6,297 nt of DNA from an uncultured Clostridium sp. Its GTDB lineage: Bacteria > Bacillota > Clostridia > Lachnospirales > Anaerotignaceae. The notes below the pieces were generated by a model, which searched no databases, had not been told where the DNA came from, and worked only from the letters and a program-made list of their open reading frames with translations. The position numbers and the translations under genes were made by a program. The stretch is taken from NCBI GenBank assembly GCA_947246775.1, contig CAMXTM010000123.1:1-6297 (forward strand), given 5' to 3'. This document shows positions 1-4,953 of the stretch, piece by piece (the first letter of the stretch is position 1; each line of letters opens with the position of its first letter).

Positions 1-262
1 ACTTATCAGCACCAAACTGATTAAAAGCATTTTCATGGTCAAAGCCTTTTATAAAAACACCAATTTTTTCAAATAAAATATCAAGCGTATCCCCTGCGCC
101 ATTATCAATAGAGTATGCTTTTCTGAAAGGGTACTTTTTTACTACACGTAAATACTCTTTTTTTTGCGGTGTTATCATGATTTCTAATATTGCCATTGCT
201 TTGAAATAGTGATACAACTCCTTTGGAGAAATATAATCAGGCTGAATTGCAACAACATTCAA
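1..262 (-). CDS. Hypothetical protein, 3' part cut off by window edge
   Basis: An open frame of 87 codons runs leftward off the window, so only the N-terminus is visible. I chose the TTG at 260-262 as the start: a purine-rich GGGGG (270-274) lies 7 nt upstream, and the first ATG in frame is only codon 23. The visible protein begins MNVVAIQPDYISPKELYHYF and is soluble-looking, with no signal peptide or membrane segment. A later stretch reads KKYPFRKAYSIDNGAGD, followed by FIKGFDHENAFNQFGADK. I do not recognise the family. The start lies 14 bp beyond the stop of the radical SAM gene, so it is probably the third gene of that transcript. The gene is real on reading-frame and RBS grounds; its function is unknown. 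Confidence 0.7.
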   Translation of the reverse strand, partial: MNVVAIQPDYISPKELYHYFKAMAILEIMITPQKKEYLRVVKKYPFRKAYSIDNGAGDTLDILFEKIGVFIKGFDHENAFNQFGADK

Positions 263-276
263 AATACTTCCCCCTT

Positions 277-1221
277 TTAAAAAAACTCTTTTACGCCGCT
301 GCCCCCTAAATAATGGAATTTTTTACTTTGGTATCGATTTTCTGCAATCATTTCTGCTTCAATTTCATCTCTTATTTTCCACCAGCTTTGTCCCCAGTTT
401 GAAAAAATACTATCTTCTTCTGGTACTCTACTCAATATCCTTTGCACAGCAATATCTGGTGAAAGATATTCCAAAAACAATTTGACTCTTTCCTTATATT
501 CTTCTACAGAGCATATCTCAAACAAATGATTTTGATACTGTTCTGCCATGACTGTCCCTTTTTCAATATACAAACTATGCAATTTTATAAAGTCGCTTCT
601 CATAACAGAAACCATTTTTGCACTCTCTACAACATCTGTTCTATCGTCCCAAGGTAAATTTAACATAATATGGGTACACAAATGAAAATCATATTGTTTT
701 ACTAACATTGCAGCCTCAATATATTCCACCAGCGTATGCCCTCGATTGACCTTTTCCAAACTATGATAATTTGCCGTTTGTAGTCCTAATTCGATTGTTA
801 TTTCTATCTTATTTTTTTCAGAAATATCCTTTAACACTTCTAAATATTCTTTTCTAATACAATCTGGTCTTGTGGAAACAGCAATTTCTACAATATTCTC
901 TTGCACAGCCTGCTCCATATTTTCCTTAAAATCTTTTACAGGCAAATAGGTATTCGTAAAACTTTGAAAATAAGCAATAAATTTCTTTGCTTTATATCGT
1001 TTGGCAATATAATCCATATTCTTTTTTAGCTGACCCTCAACACAAAAAGCGTCGGATTTTTGTTCCAATCCGGCGCCCTTTTCTCCGCAATAGGTACAAC
1101 CATATTTGCCATTTTTACGATTAGGACAAGAAACATCAATATGCACAGGCAGTTTATATACTTTCTGTCCATAGTGTTCCTTTAAATAAGCAGCATATCG
1201 GTTATATACATATTGTTCCAT
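277..1221 (-). CDS. ytqA: Radical SAM protein, TIGR01212 / YtqA-YhcC family
   Basis: This is a full-length 314-aa radical SAM enzyme. The cluster motif is SCPNRKNGKYGCTYC, with Cys32, Cys42 and Cys45. That CX9CX2C spacing, instead of the usual CX3CX2C, is a hallmark of the TIGR01212 (YtqA/YhcC) family and should bind a [4Fe-4S] cluster that cleaves S-adenosylmethionine. Other family landmarks are YFQSFTNTYLPV (84-95), STRPDC (116-121), IELGLQT (143-149) and NRGH (159-162). From memory, Bacillus YtqA has recently been linked, under the name MnmL, to hypermodification of the wobble uridine of tRNA, together with the methyltransferase YtqB/MnmM. That role is transferred by family and no ytqB is seen here. 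The ATG at 1219-1221 has no clear Shine-Dalgarno and sits 4 bp after the stop of the P-loop gene, which suggests translational coupling. The next Met is residue 69, beyond the cluster motif, so this start is required. Confidence 0.93.
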   Translation of the reverse strand: MEQYVYNRYAAYLKEHYGQKVYKLPVHIDVSCPNRKNGKYGCTYCGEKGAGLEQKSDAFCVEGQLKKNMDYIAKRYKAKKFIAYFQSFTNTYLPVKDFKENMEQAVQENIVEIAVSTRPDCIRKEYLEVLKDISEKNKIEITIELGLQTANYHSLEKVNRGHTLVEYIEAAMLVKQYDFHLCTHIMLNLPWDDRTDVVESAKMVSVMRSDFIKLHSLYIEKGTVMAEQYQNHLFEICSVEEYKERVKLFLEYLSPDIAVQRILSRVPEEDSIFSNWGQSWWKIRDEIEAEMIAENRYQSKKFHYLGGSGVKEFF

Positions 1222-1225
1222 ACTT

Positions 1226-1642
1226 TTATGAAATCAGATAACTCTTAATTGCTTCTGGAATTGTATTTTTATCACGGCTAATTGTCATAATAAAATCAAC
1301 ATTTGCTTTACCTGATAGTCTTTCTAATTCATTGATAAAGGAAAATAAATCATCATCTGTCATGTATTCTACAATGTTATTTAAACCATCAATGTAAATT
1401 TTCTCAATATCTCCGTCTTGTGACAAGATACCACAGATAAATCCAAAGAATATTCTTTGGTCTTCCATTTTAAATCCTGTTGTATCTACAAAACGAATAT
1501 TGTAGTGTAAGTCATACATATGTCTATTATCATCATCAATAAATACAATGTGTCCATCAGATAATTTACCTGCTTCATTCGCCATGTCAATCAAACGTTT
1601 TGTCTTACCTTCGCCTTTTTCACCTATCAAAATCTGTATCAT
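1226..1642 (-). CDS. Small P-loop NTPase-like protein, uncharacterised
   Basis: This 138-aa soluble protein has an N-terminal Walker A motif GEKGEGKT (residues 7-14, Lys13) and a likely Walker B strand IEKIYIDGL (79-87, Asp85). A third strand, DFIMTISRD (116-124), may act as a sensor. These indicate nucleotide binding. The protein is too short for a kinase or AAA+ protein with a lid domain. Short P-loop proteins of this type are, as I recall, common in clostridia and annotated only as ATP-binding or hypothetical; the substrate is unknown. An excellent Shine-Dalgarno, AAAGGAGGAG (1649-1658), stands 6 nt before the ATG at 1640-1642. Its stop lies 4 bp before the radical SAM start. It therefore appears to be first in a transcript with that enzyme and the partial gene at the left edge, which hints at a shared role without proving one. 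Confidence 0.85.
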   Translation of the reverse strand: MIQILIGEKGEGKTKRLIDMANEAGKLSDGHIVFIDDDNRHMYDLHYNIRFVDTTGFKMEDQRIFFGFICGILSQDGDIEKIYIDGLNNIVEYMTDDDLFSFINELERLSGKANVDFIMTISRDKNTIPEAIKSYLIS

Positions 1643-1689
1643 CGCAATCTCCTCCTTTAATATGAGTTTTCTAAGACGTTATATAAATT

Positions 1690-1698
1690 GTTATAGCA
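1690..1698 (-). promoter_or_regulatory. Possible extended -10 promoter for the P-loop/radical SAM operon
   Basis: On the minus strand this reads TGCTATAAC, an extended -10 form (TGn followed by TATAAC), about 32 nt upstream of the Shine-Dalgarno of the P-loop gene. No convincing -35 lies 17 nt further upstream, where the sequence is only A/T. The rest of the gap to the acetyltransferase (1699-1853) is A/T-rich. It holds a short imperfect inverted repeat (1774-1780 with 1794-1800) and no convincing terminator. Confidence 0.35.
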
Positions 1699-1853
1699 TT
1701 TTTTATTTGTTTATTTTTATATTTTTTATATATTGTTAAATATTCTATAAAAATTATAAAAACCTTTCTTTTTTTATGACTTTTTTTTAAAACGCCATAA
1801 TTTGTACTTTATATACAATTTTTTATTAAAATAATTATATATATTCTACAAAT

Positions 1854-1959
1854 TTATTCTTCTACATAAGAATGACTTAACATATAAAATTCTTCTTGAC
1901 TATATTGATATCTTTTTTCCATCTTTTCAAACTGCTCATCAAATTGTTGTGCTTTTTTT
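1854..1959 (-). other. Frameshift site and alternative 3' end of the acetyltransferase
   Basis: On the coding strand the frame reads GAT GAA AAA AAG CAC, so the heptamer A_AAA_AAG (1952-1958) is in the exact phase of a bacterial -1 slippery site. A -1 shift continues as GCA CAA CAA TTT and stays open to the TAA at 1854-1856. I see no strong hairpin just downstream and no good internal Shine-Dalgarno 10-14 nt upstream, which dnaX-type sites have. A plain one-base deletion from an A8 run, or a sequencing error, is therefore at least as likely as programmed recoding. Confidence 0.75.
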
Positions 1960-2491
1960 CATCAACATTCATTATTTCACTATAATAATAAAACCATTTT
2001 TTATCCCCTAAAGTACCCTCTTTTATTTCTTTTACCATCATTGCTGTAGGATATTTCCCATTTTCGTCACAAACAAGATATTTTTTACAGCTCTTAAATC
2101 CACAACTTACATAATTACTTGGGCTACCAAATATTACAATGACATCATACCCCATTTCACTTGCTCGTTTAAATGAATACTCTAAAAGCATTTTTCCATA
2201 TCCTTTTCTTTGATATTCTGGTAATATACAAACAGGTCCAAACGTTAATATCTCTTTTTGTTTTTTATTTTCATCTACTAATTTTGATTTTGTATACATA
2301 ATATTTCCAATAATAGTATTATCTAATTCTATTACAAAATCTAACTCTGGTACAAAATCTCTATGATTTCTCATAATATGCACCAAATAGTGTTCTACAC
2401 AGCCAGGAATATACAAGTTATAAAATGCTTTTCTTGTAATTTCTTCTACTTTACTATAATCAGATTCTTTTTCATTTCTTATTTGAATCAT
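1877..2491 (-). CDS. GNAT-family N-acetyltransferase with frame-disrupted C-terminus
   Basis: This is a GNAT acetyltransferase of the YhbS-like type. The acetyl-CoA pyrophosphate-binding motif is QRKGYG (residues 94-99), within a block reading TFGPVCILPEYQRKGYG. The acyl acceptor cannot be read from the sequence. The start is ATG 2489-2491, preceded by GAGAGGTGA with good spacing. The upstream GTG at 2498-2500 overlaps that Shine-Dalgarno and is unlikely to be used. The uninterrupted frame gives 204 aa, but the last 25 residues or so (HNNLMSSLKRWKKDINIV...) look out of frame. Adding one A at the A7 run (1953-1959) switches to a frame reading AQQFDEQFEKMEKR and then YQYSQEEFYMLSHSYVEE, ending at a stop at 1854-1856, for 212 aa. 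That tail looks like the proper end of this family. The catalytic core is intact either way. Confidence 0.85.
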   Translation of the reverse strand: MIQIRNEKESDYSKVEEITRKAFYNLYIPGCVEHYLVHIMRNHRDFVPELDFVIELDNTIIGNIMYTKSKLVDENKKQKEILTFGPVCILPEYQRKGYGKMLLEYSFKRASEMGYDVIVIFGSPSNYVSCGFKSCKKYLVCDENGKYPTAMMVKEIKEGTLGDKKWFYYYSEIMNVDEKKHNNLMSSLKRWKKDINIVKKNFIC

Positions 2492-2517
2492 TTTTTTCAC
2501 CTCTCTATCCTATTTTT

Positions 2518-2546
2518 AAAATATATTTCCTTATATACTATATCAA
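2518..2546 (-). promoter_or_regulatory. Candidate promoter for the acetyltransferase gene
   Basis: On the minus strand, TTGATA (2541-2546) and TATTTT (2518-2523) are separated by exactly 17 bp. They lie between the stop of the nuclease gene and the acetyltransferase start, giving a short leader of about 20 nt. The -10 is a weak match and the region is A/T-rich, so chance is possible. Confidence 0.4.
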
Positions 2547-2554
2547 ACATTCTT

Positions 2555-3397
2555 TTATTTCATACACTTTGTATCTATTTCATATCCCTGCTCTATGGCT
2601 TCTTCTTTACTATCAAAATAAATTCTATTTTTTTCTTGTGGCAAGTCAGTACAAGAAGAGCTATGTAATTTTTTACTATTTTTATTGCCTATAAAAATAT
2701 CTTCTTCTGATTCTATTTGTGCAGCAGCTTTATCTATATTTTCTGTATTTAATCCATTTTCTGCCCACAATCCTCTTTTTTGTTCTGCTGCCTCTGACTC
2801 AAATGCCAAAAACAATCCAAACAAGGTATTATCAGGCGCATATTCATATGTATTCGCATAACCATCTAACAATACTTTCGCATTATACATTTTTTCTCTG
2901 ATTTCTGTTTCGTCATTTACATTGTTAGGTTTTTCCAACCAAACATATCTTAATAGTCTATCATACTTATCTCTATCAGACACGTCCCTACTCAAATAAA
3001 CTGTTTGTCCCTCTGAAAAAATACCTTTTGCATAATCACTTGCCTTTTGTCCATAAATTGTATTTTTAGATTCGTCAGGGTGTACACTCTCTGGTGTATC
3101 AATTCCTATCATTCTAATCGTATATTTTTCTCCCTCTAAATCTACCTTTATTGTATCACCATCTACTACTTTTACAACCTCTACTGTTTCAATATTATCA
3201 TCATCTATATCAATAATATCAATATCTGTACCATCTATATTGATTTTTCTTGTATTAACATCATCTATATTGACATCGTCTATATTTGCGTCTTCTATTA
3301 CTACACCTTCGCTATCTTCCTCTATGACTAAATCAGCACAGCCTGTCAAAAGTCCAAAGCAAAACAATACTCCAAATATTCCTTTTTTCCATTTCAT
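2555..3397 (-). CDS. Thermonuclease-type (SNase) lipoprotein with C-terminal Ada-like metal-binding segment
   Basis: This is a predicted exported, lipid-anchored nuclease. Residues below are numbered from an upstream ATG at 3401-3403; I prefer the ATG at 3395-3397 (residue 3), because AAAAGGAG (3407-3414) is 9 nt from it but only 3 nt from the upstream one. The signal peptide MKWKKGIFGVLFCFGLL ends in the lipobox LTGC (Cys22). An Asp/Ile/Asn-rich linker of five-residue repeats follows (about 40-74). The SNase domain (about 75-215) has VVDGDTIKV (79-87) and IRMIGIDTPE with Arg97, Asp102 and Glu105, matching catalytic Arg35, Asp40 and Glu43 of staphylococcal nuclease. DRLLRYVW supplies Arg149, matching Arg87. 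All key residues are present, so it is probably an active calcium-dependent phosphodiesterase on DNA or RNA at the cell surface. The C-terminus (about 236-282) has GNKNSKKLHSSSC and a final GYEIDTKC, like Ada-type zinc modules but with Asp277 where a Cys is usual. Confidence 0.92.
   Translation of the reverse strand: MKWKKGIFGVLFCFGLLTGCADLVIEEDSEGVVIEDANIDDVNIDDVNTRKINIDGTDIDIIDIDDDNIETVEVVKVVDGDTIKVDLEGEKYTIRMIGIDTPESVHPDESKNTIYGQKASDYAKGIFSEGQTVYLSRDVSDRDKYDRLLRYVWLEKPNNVNDETEIREKMYNAKVLLDGYANTYEYAPDNTLFGLFLAFESEAAEQKRGLWAENGLNTENIDKAAAQIESEEDIFIGNKNSKKLHSSSCTDLPQEKNRIYFDSKEEAIEQGYEIDTKCMK
3182..3286 (-). repeat. In-frame degenerate pentapeptide repeat in the nuclease linker
   Basis: Residues 40-74 fall into seven five-residue units: NIDDV, NIDDV, NTRKI, NIDGT, DIDII, DIDDD, NIETV. 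The first two are identical in protein sequence and nearly so in DNA. The pattern (N/D)-I-D-x-x places an acidic, probably extended spacer between the lipid anchor and the catalytic domain. It is too short to form a stable pentapeptide-repeat helix. Confidence 0.7.
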
Positions 3398-3421
3398 AAC
3401 CATTTGCTCCTTTTCTATACG

Positions 3422-3450
3422 AAAAAACGGTATACCAAAAAGTATACCGT
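3422..3450 (-). terminator. Intrinsic terminator of the rplJ-rplL operon
   Basis: On the minus strand a perfect 9-bp stem (ACGGTATAC with GTATACCGT) encloses a TTTTTG loop and is followed by a T run. It begins about 20 nt after the rplL stop. The nuclease Shine-Dalgarno follows within about 10 nt of the T run. Confidence 0.92.
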
Positions 3451-3470
3451 CTTGCTTTTTTACTTTTTTA

Positions 3471-3821
3471 TTATTTCAATGTTACTGTAGCGCCAACTTC
3501 AGAAAGTTTAGATTTAATTTCTTCAGCTTCTTCTTTAGAAACTTGTTCTTTCAATACCTTAGGAGCATTGTCTACAACTTCTTTTGCTTCTTTTAATCCA
3601 AGACCTGTTACTTCTCTAACAGCTTTGATTACTTTAATTTTTTCAGAACCAACTTCTGTTAATTCTACATCAAATTCTGTTTTTTCATCTGGTGCAGCAC
3701 CTACTGGACCATTTGCTGCTACCATAACACCTGCTGATGCAGATACACCAAATTTTTCCTCTGCTGCTTTTACTAAATCGTTAAGTTCTAATACAGTCAA
3801 TTCTTCTACTGCTGCAATAAT
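3471..3821 (-). CDS. rplL: 50S ribosomal protein L7/L12, no standard start codon
   Basis: This is the ribosomal stalk protein that binds as dimers to L10 and recruits translation GTPases. The N-terminal dimerisation segment reads [19 protein letters not shown]. The flexible hinge is Ala/Gly-rich (around [13 protein letters not shown]). The C-terminal factor-binding domain runs from about KTEFDVEL to the end and includes [20 protein letters not shown] and ATVTLK. The start is abnormal. The frame is open upstream only to a stop at 3846-3848 and contains no ATG or GTG. The Shine-Dalgarno GGAGG (3829-3833) is exactly 7 nt from ATT 3819-3821, my proposed start (116 aa). The only other candidate, TTG 3798-3800 (109 aa), has no good Shine-Dalgarno and would cut the conserved first helix. 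The in-frame codons before the ATT read Glu-Glu, which matches the EEII start seen in relatives and suggests a small deletion removed the ATG. Identity is certain; the start is not. Confidence 0.95.
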   Translation of the reverse strand: MIAAVEELTVLELNDLVKAAEEKFGVSASAGVMVAANGPVGAAPDEKTEFDVELTEVGSEKIKVIKAVREVTGLGLKEAKEVVDNAPKVLKEQVSKEEAEEIKSKLSEVGATVTLK

Positions 3822-3828
3822 TTCTTCA

Positions 3829-3833
3829 CCTCC
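3829..3833 (-). promoter_or_regulatory. Ribosome binding site of rplL
   Basis: GGAGG on the minus strand is the only strong Shine-Dalgarno between the rplJ stop and rplL. It is 7 nt from the ATT at 3819-3821 and 28 nt from the TTG at 3798-3800, so it favours the ATT. No ATG occurs in any frame between the rplJ stop and the conserved TVLELNDL codons. Confidence 0.85.
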
Positions 3834-3872
3834 GTAATTTTTATACTATGTTTAAACAATCTTATTTTTTTC

Positions 3873-4373
3873 TTATTCTGCTGCTGCTTCTCCATCTTTT
3901 TCTGCAATCTGTTTGATAACACGTGCGAAAGAGGAAACTGGAGATTTGAAGCTGCCCAAAAGTTTGGAAAGCAATACTTCTCTTGATGGAATTTCTGCAA
4001 TCGCTTTCATTCCTTCTGCATCATATGTGATACCCTCTACTACACCAGCTTTAAATTCTAATACTTTAATATCTTTTGCTGCCTTACTCAATATGCCTGC
4101 TGCTGCTGTGGCATCTTCGTAGCTAAAAGCAAAAGCACTTGGACCCTCTAAATAAGGTTCTAAACCCTCAAACTGTGTATCCTTAATCGCAAAACGTACC
4201 ATTGTATTTTTATATACTTTATAGTCAACGCCAGCTTCTCTTAATTGTTTTCTAAGTCCTGTATCTTGTTCAACAGTCAAACCTCTTGCATCTACCATAA
4301 CAACAGAAGAAGCTTTTTCTAACTTTTGTTTGATTTCATCTACAATAACCTTTTTTTGTTCTACCTTTGCCAT
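3873..4373 (-). CDS. rplJ: 50S ribosomal protein L10
   Basis: L10 (166 aa, the usual length) anchors the L7/L12 dimers to 23S rRNA at the base of the stalk. The N-terminal RNA-binding domain carries the typical [17 protein letters not shown] (about 20-36), [20 protein letters not shown] (about 40-59) and [12 protein letters not shown] (about 76-87). The Ala/Glu-rich C-terminal helix [18 protein letters not shown] is where L7/L12 dimers dock. The ATG at 4371-4373 has a strong Shine-Dalgarno (AAGGAGGTG, core 4383-4387) 9 nt upstream. rplL follows after about 50 bp. Regulation is visible upstream as an L10 leader followed by a terminator hairpin. Unusually for Firmicutes, neither rplK-rplA upstream nor rpoB downstream is adjacent. 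Confidence 0.98.
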   Translation of the reverse strand: MAKVEQKKVIVDEIKQKLEKASSVVMVDARGLTVEQDTGLRKQLREAGVDYKVYKNTMVRFAIKDTQFEGLEPYLEGPSAFAFSYEDATAAAGILSKAAKDIKVLEFKAGVVEGITYDAEGMKAIAEIPSREVLLSKLLGSFKSPVSSFARVIKQIAEKDGEAAAE

Positions 4374-4422
4374 TTCTTTACACCTCCTTAATCATTCTAT
4401 AAAAGCAAATTACTTTTTTAGC

Positions 4423-4454
4423 AAAAAAAATCTCTTTGCACGCAGACAAAGAGA
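4423..4454 (-). terminator. Attenuator terminator between the L10 leader and rplJ
   Basis: On the minus strand an 8-bp stem (TCTCTTTG with CAAAGAGA; arms 4447-4454 and 4431-4438) has an 8-nt loop and is followed at once by eight T residues (4423-4430). It lies about 50 nt before the rplJ start and after the leader, the expected place for a transcription attenuator. The competing antiterminator pairing was not worked out. Confidence 0.9.
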
Positions 4455-4471
4455 AGAATCATTCCTTTTTT

Positions 4472-4511
4472 CCTCGGCAGGATTTACGCTTTCGCACCTG
4501 CTGTCTACGGC
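4472..4511 (-). ncRNA. L10 ribosomal protein leader (core)
   Basis: On the minus strand this reads GCCGTAGACAGCAGGTGCG, then AAAGCGTAAATCCTGCCGAGG. AGACAGCAGG paired with CCTGCCGAGG around a short GAAA-capped hairpin is the conserved core of the L10 leader (Rfam L10_leader type). The GCAGG/CCTGC helix is 4497-4501 with 4477-4481. In relatives, L10 bound to L7/L12 recognises this mimic of its 23S rRNA site and lowers expression of its own operon; the terminator just downstream suggests this acts on transcription here. Confidence 0.93.
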
Positions 4512-4532
4512 AATATTTTTTTCAACTTTTTT

Positions 4533-4561
4533 AATGTATCACATTATTTTTTAAATGTCAA
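4533..4561 (-). promoter_or_regulatory. Promoter of the rplJ-rplL operon
   Basis: A perfect -35 TTGACA (minus strand, 4556-4561) is followed after exactly 17 bp by -10 TACATT (4533-4538). It stands just upstream of the L10 leader, which gives a leader transcript of roughly 150 nt before rplJ. Confidence 0.85.
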
Positions 4562-4645
4562 CACTTTTTTCTATTTTTTTAAATTTTATGTTAATAAGAC
4601 AAATGAAATACATTTCGTTATATTATACAATTTTTTCTATTTTAT

Positions 4646-4690
4646 TACAAAAAATGTATGCAAAATTGATATTTTATACATTTTTTTGTA
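4646..4690. repeat. Long imperfect inverted repeat
   Basis: The arms TACAAAAAATGTAT (4646-4659) and ATACATTTTTTTGTA (4676-4690) are complementary apart from one extra T, around a 16-nt spacer. The inner 11 bp are perfect. It lies about 85 bp upstream of the rplJ -35 and about 95 bp upstream of the rightward -35. It could be an operator or a weak hairpin, but the high A/T content makes chance pairing easier. Confidence 0.5.
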
Positions 4691-4755
4691 TCCTTTTTTT
4701 CACAATATGATTTTATATCCACCAACAAACAACTCATTTATGCAATAAAATATTA

Positions 4756-4769
4756 TTTTATGCATAAAA
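4756..4769. promoter_or_regulatory. Perfect 14-bp palindrome, candidate operator
   Basis: TTTTATGCATAAAA is its own reverse complement and ends 16 bp before the -35 of the rightward promoter. A half-site copy TTTATGCA occurs about 20 bp further left (near 4737-4744). The symmetry and position suit a dimeric regulator; its identity is unknown. Confidence 0.4.
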
Positions 4770-4785
4770 ATCATAATTCGAAATA

Positions 4786-4814
4786 TTGACAAAAAATAAA
4801 AAATACAGTAAATT
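4786..4814 (+). promoter_or_regulatory. Promoter for the gene at 4954
   Basis: A perfect -35 TTGACA (4786-4791) is followed after 17 bp by TAAATT (4809-4814), a 4/6 match to the -10. It would give a 5' leader of about 130 nt. Confidence 0.6.
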
Positions 4815-4953
4815 GTATTTCATATTAATTTTAATACTACCATTTACAATGGTTTTGCTTACATATTCTTAATTATATATGTCGTTCCATTATTATAAAA
4901 CTATTAAAAACATCAAAAACAAGCATAAAAGCATTTGAAAAAGGGGGTATAAA

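Larger units (their letters stand above)
4562..4953. other. Divergent AT-rich intergenic region
   Basis: These 392 bp separate leftward rplJ-rplL from the rightward gene at 4954. I find no convincing coding frame. The region holds an imperfect inverted repeat (4646-4690), a perfect 14-bp palindrome (4756-4769), a rightward promoter (4786-4814) and, in the resulting leader, a small hairpin ACCATT-TAC-AATGGT (4839-4853). The leader of about 130 nt does not match a riboswitch I know. Confidence 0.6.

Noticed and set aside
1774..1800. Inverted repeat TTATGGC/GTCATAA downstream of the acetyltransferase as a terminator
   Set aside because: On the minus strand it is followed by A residues rather than a T run, and the stem needs a G-T pair.
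2492..2500. GTG at 2498-2500 as the acetyltransferase start
   Set aside because: It forms part of the Shine-Dalgarno GAGAGGTGA that is correctly spaced for the ATG at 2489-2491.
3398..3403. ATG at 3401-3403 as the nuclease start
   Set aside because: It is only 3 nt from GGAG; the ATG at 3395-3397 has a 9-nt spacing and gives a normal lipoprotein signal peptide.
3240..3596. Plus-strand open frames opposite the nuclease and rplL
   Set aside because: They lie antisense to well-identified genes, lack ribosome binding sites and have low-complexity Ser/Phe composition from A/T-rich antisense sequence.
3806..4000. 64-codon minus-strand frame overlapping the end of rplJ and the rplL start
   Set aside because: It is a shadow of rplJ in another frame; its end uses the GTG of the rplL Shine-Dalgarno region and stops at once.
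4839..4853. Small hairpin in the leader of the ADC-like gene as a riboswitch
   Set aside because: A 6-bp stem with a 3-nt loop and no conserved aptamer core that I recognise.
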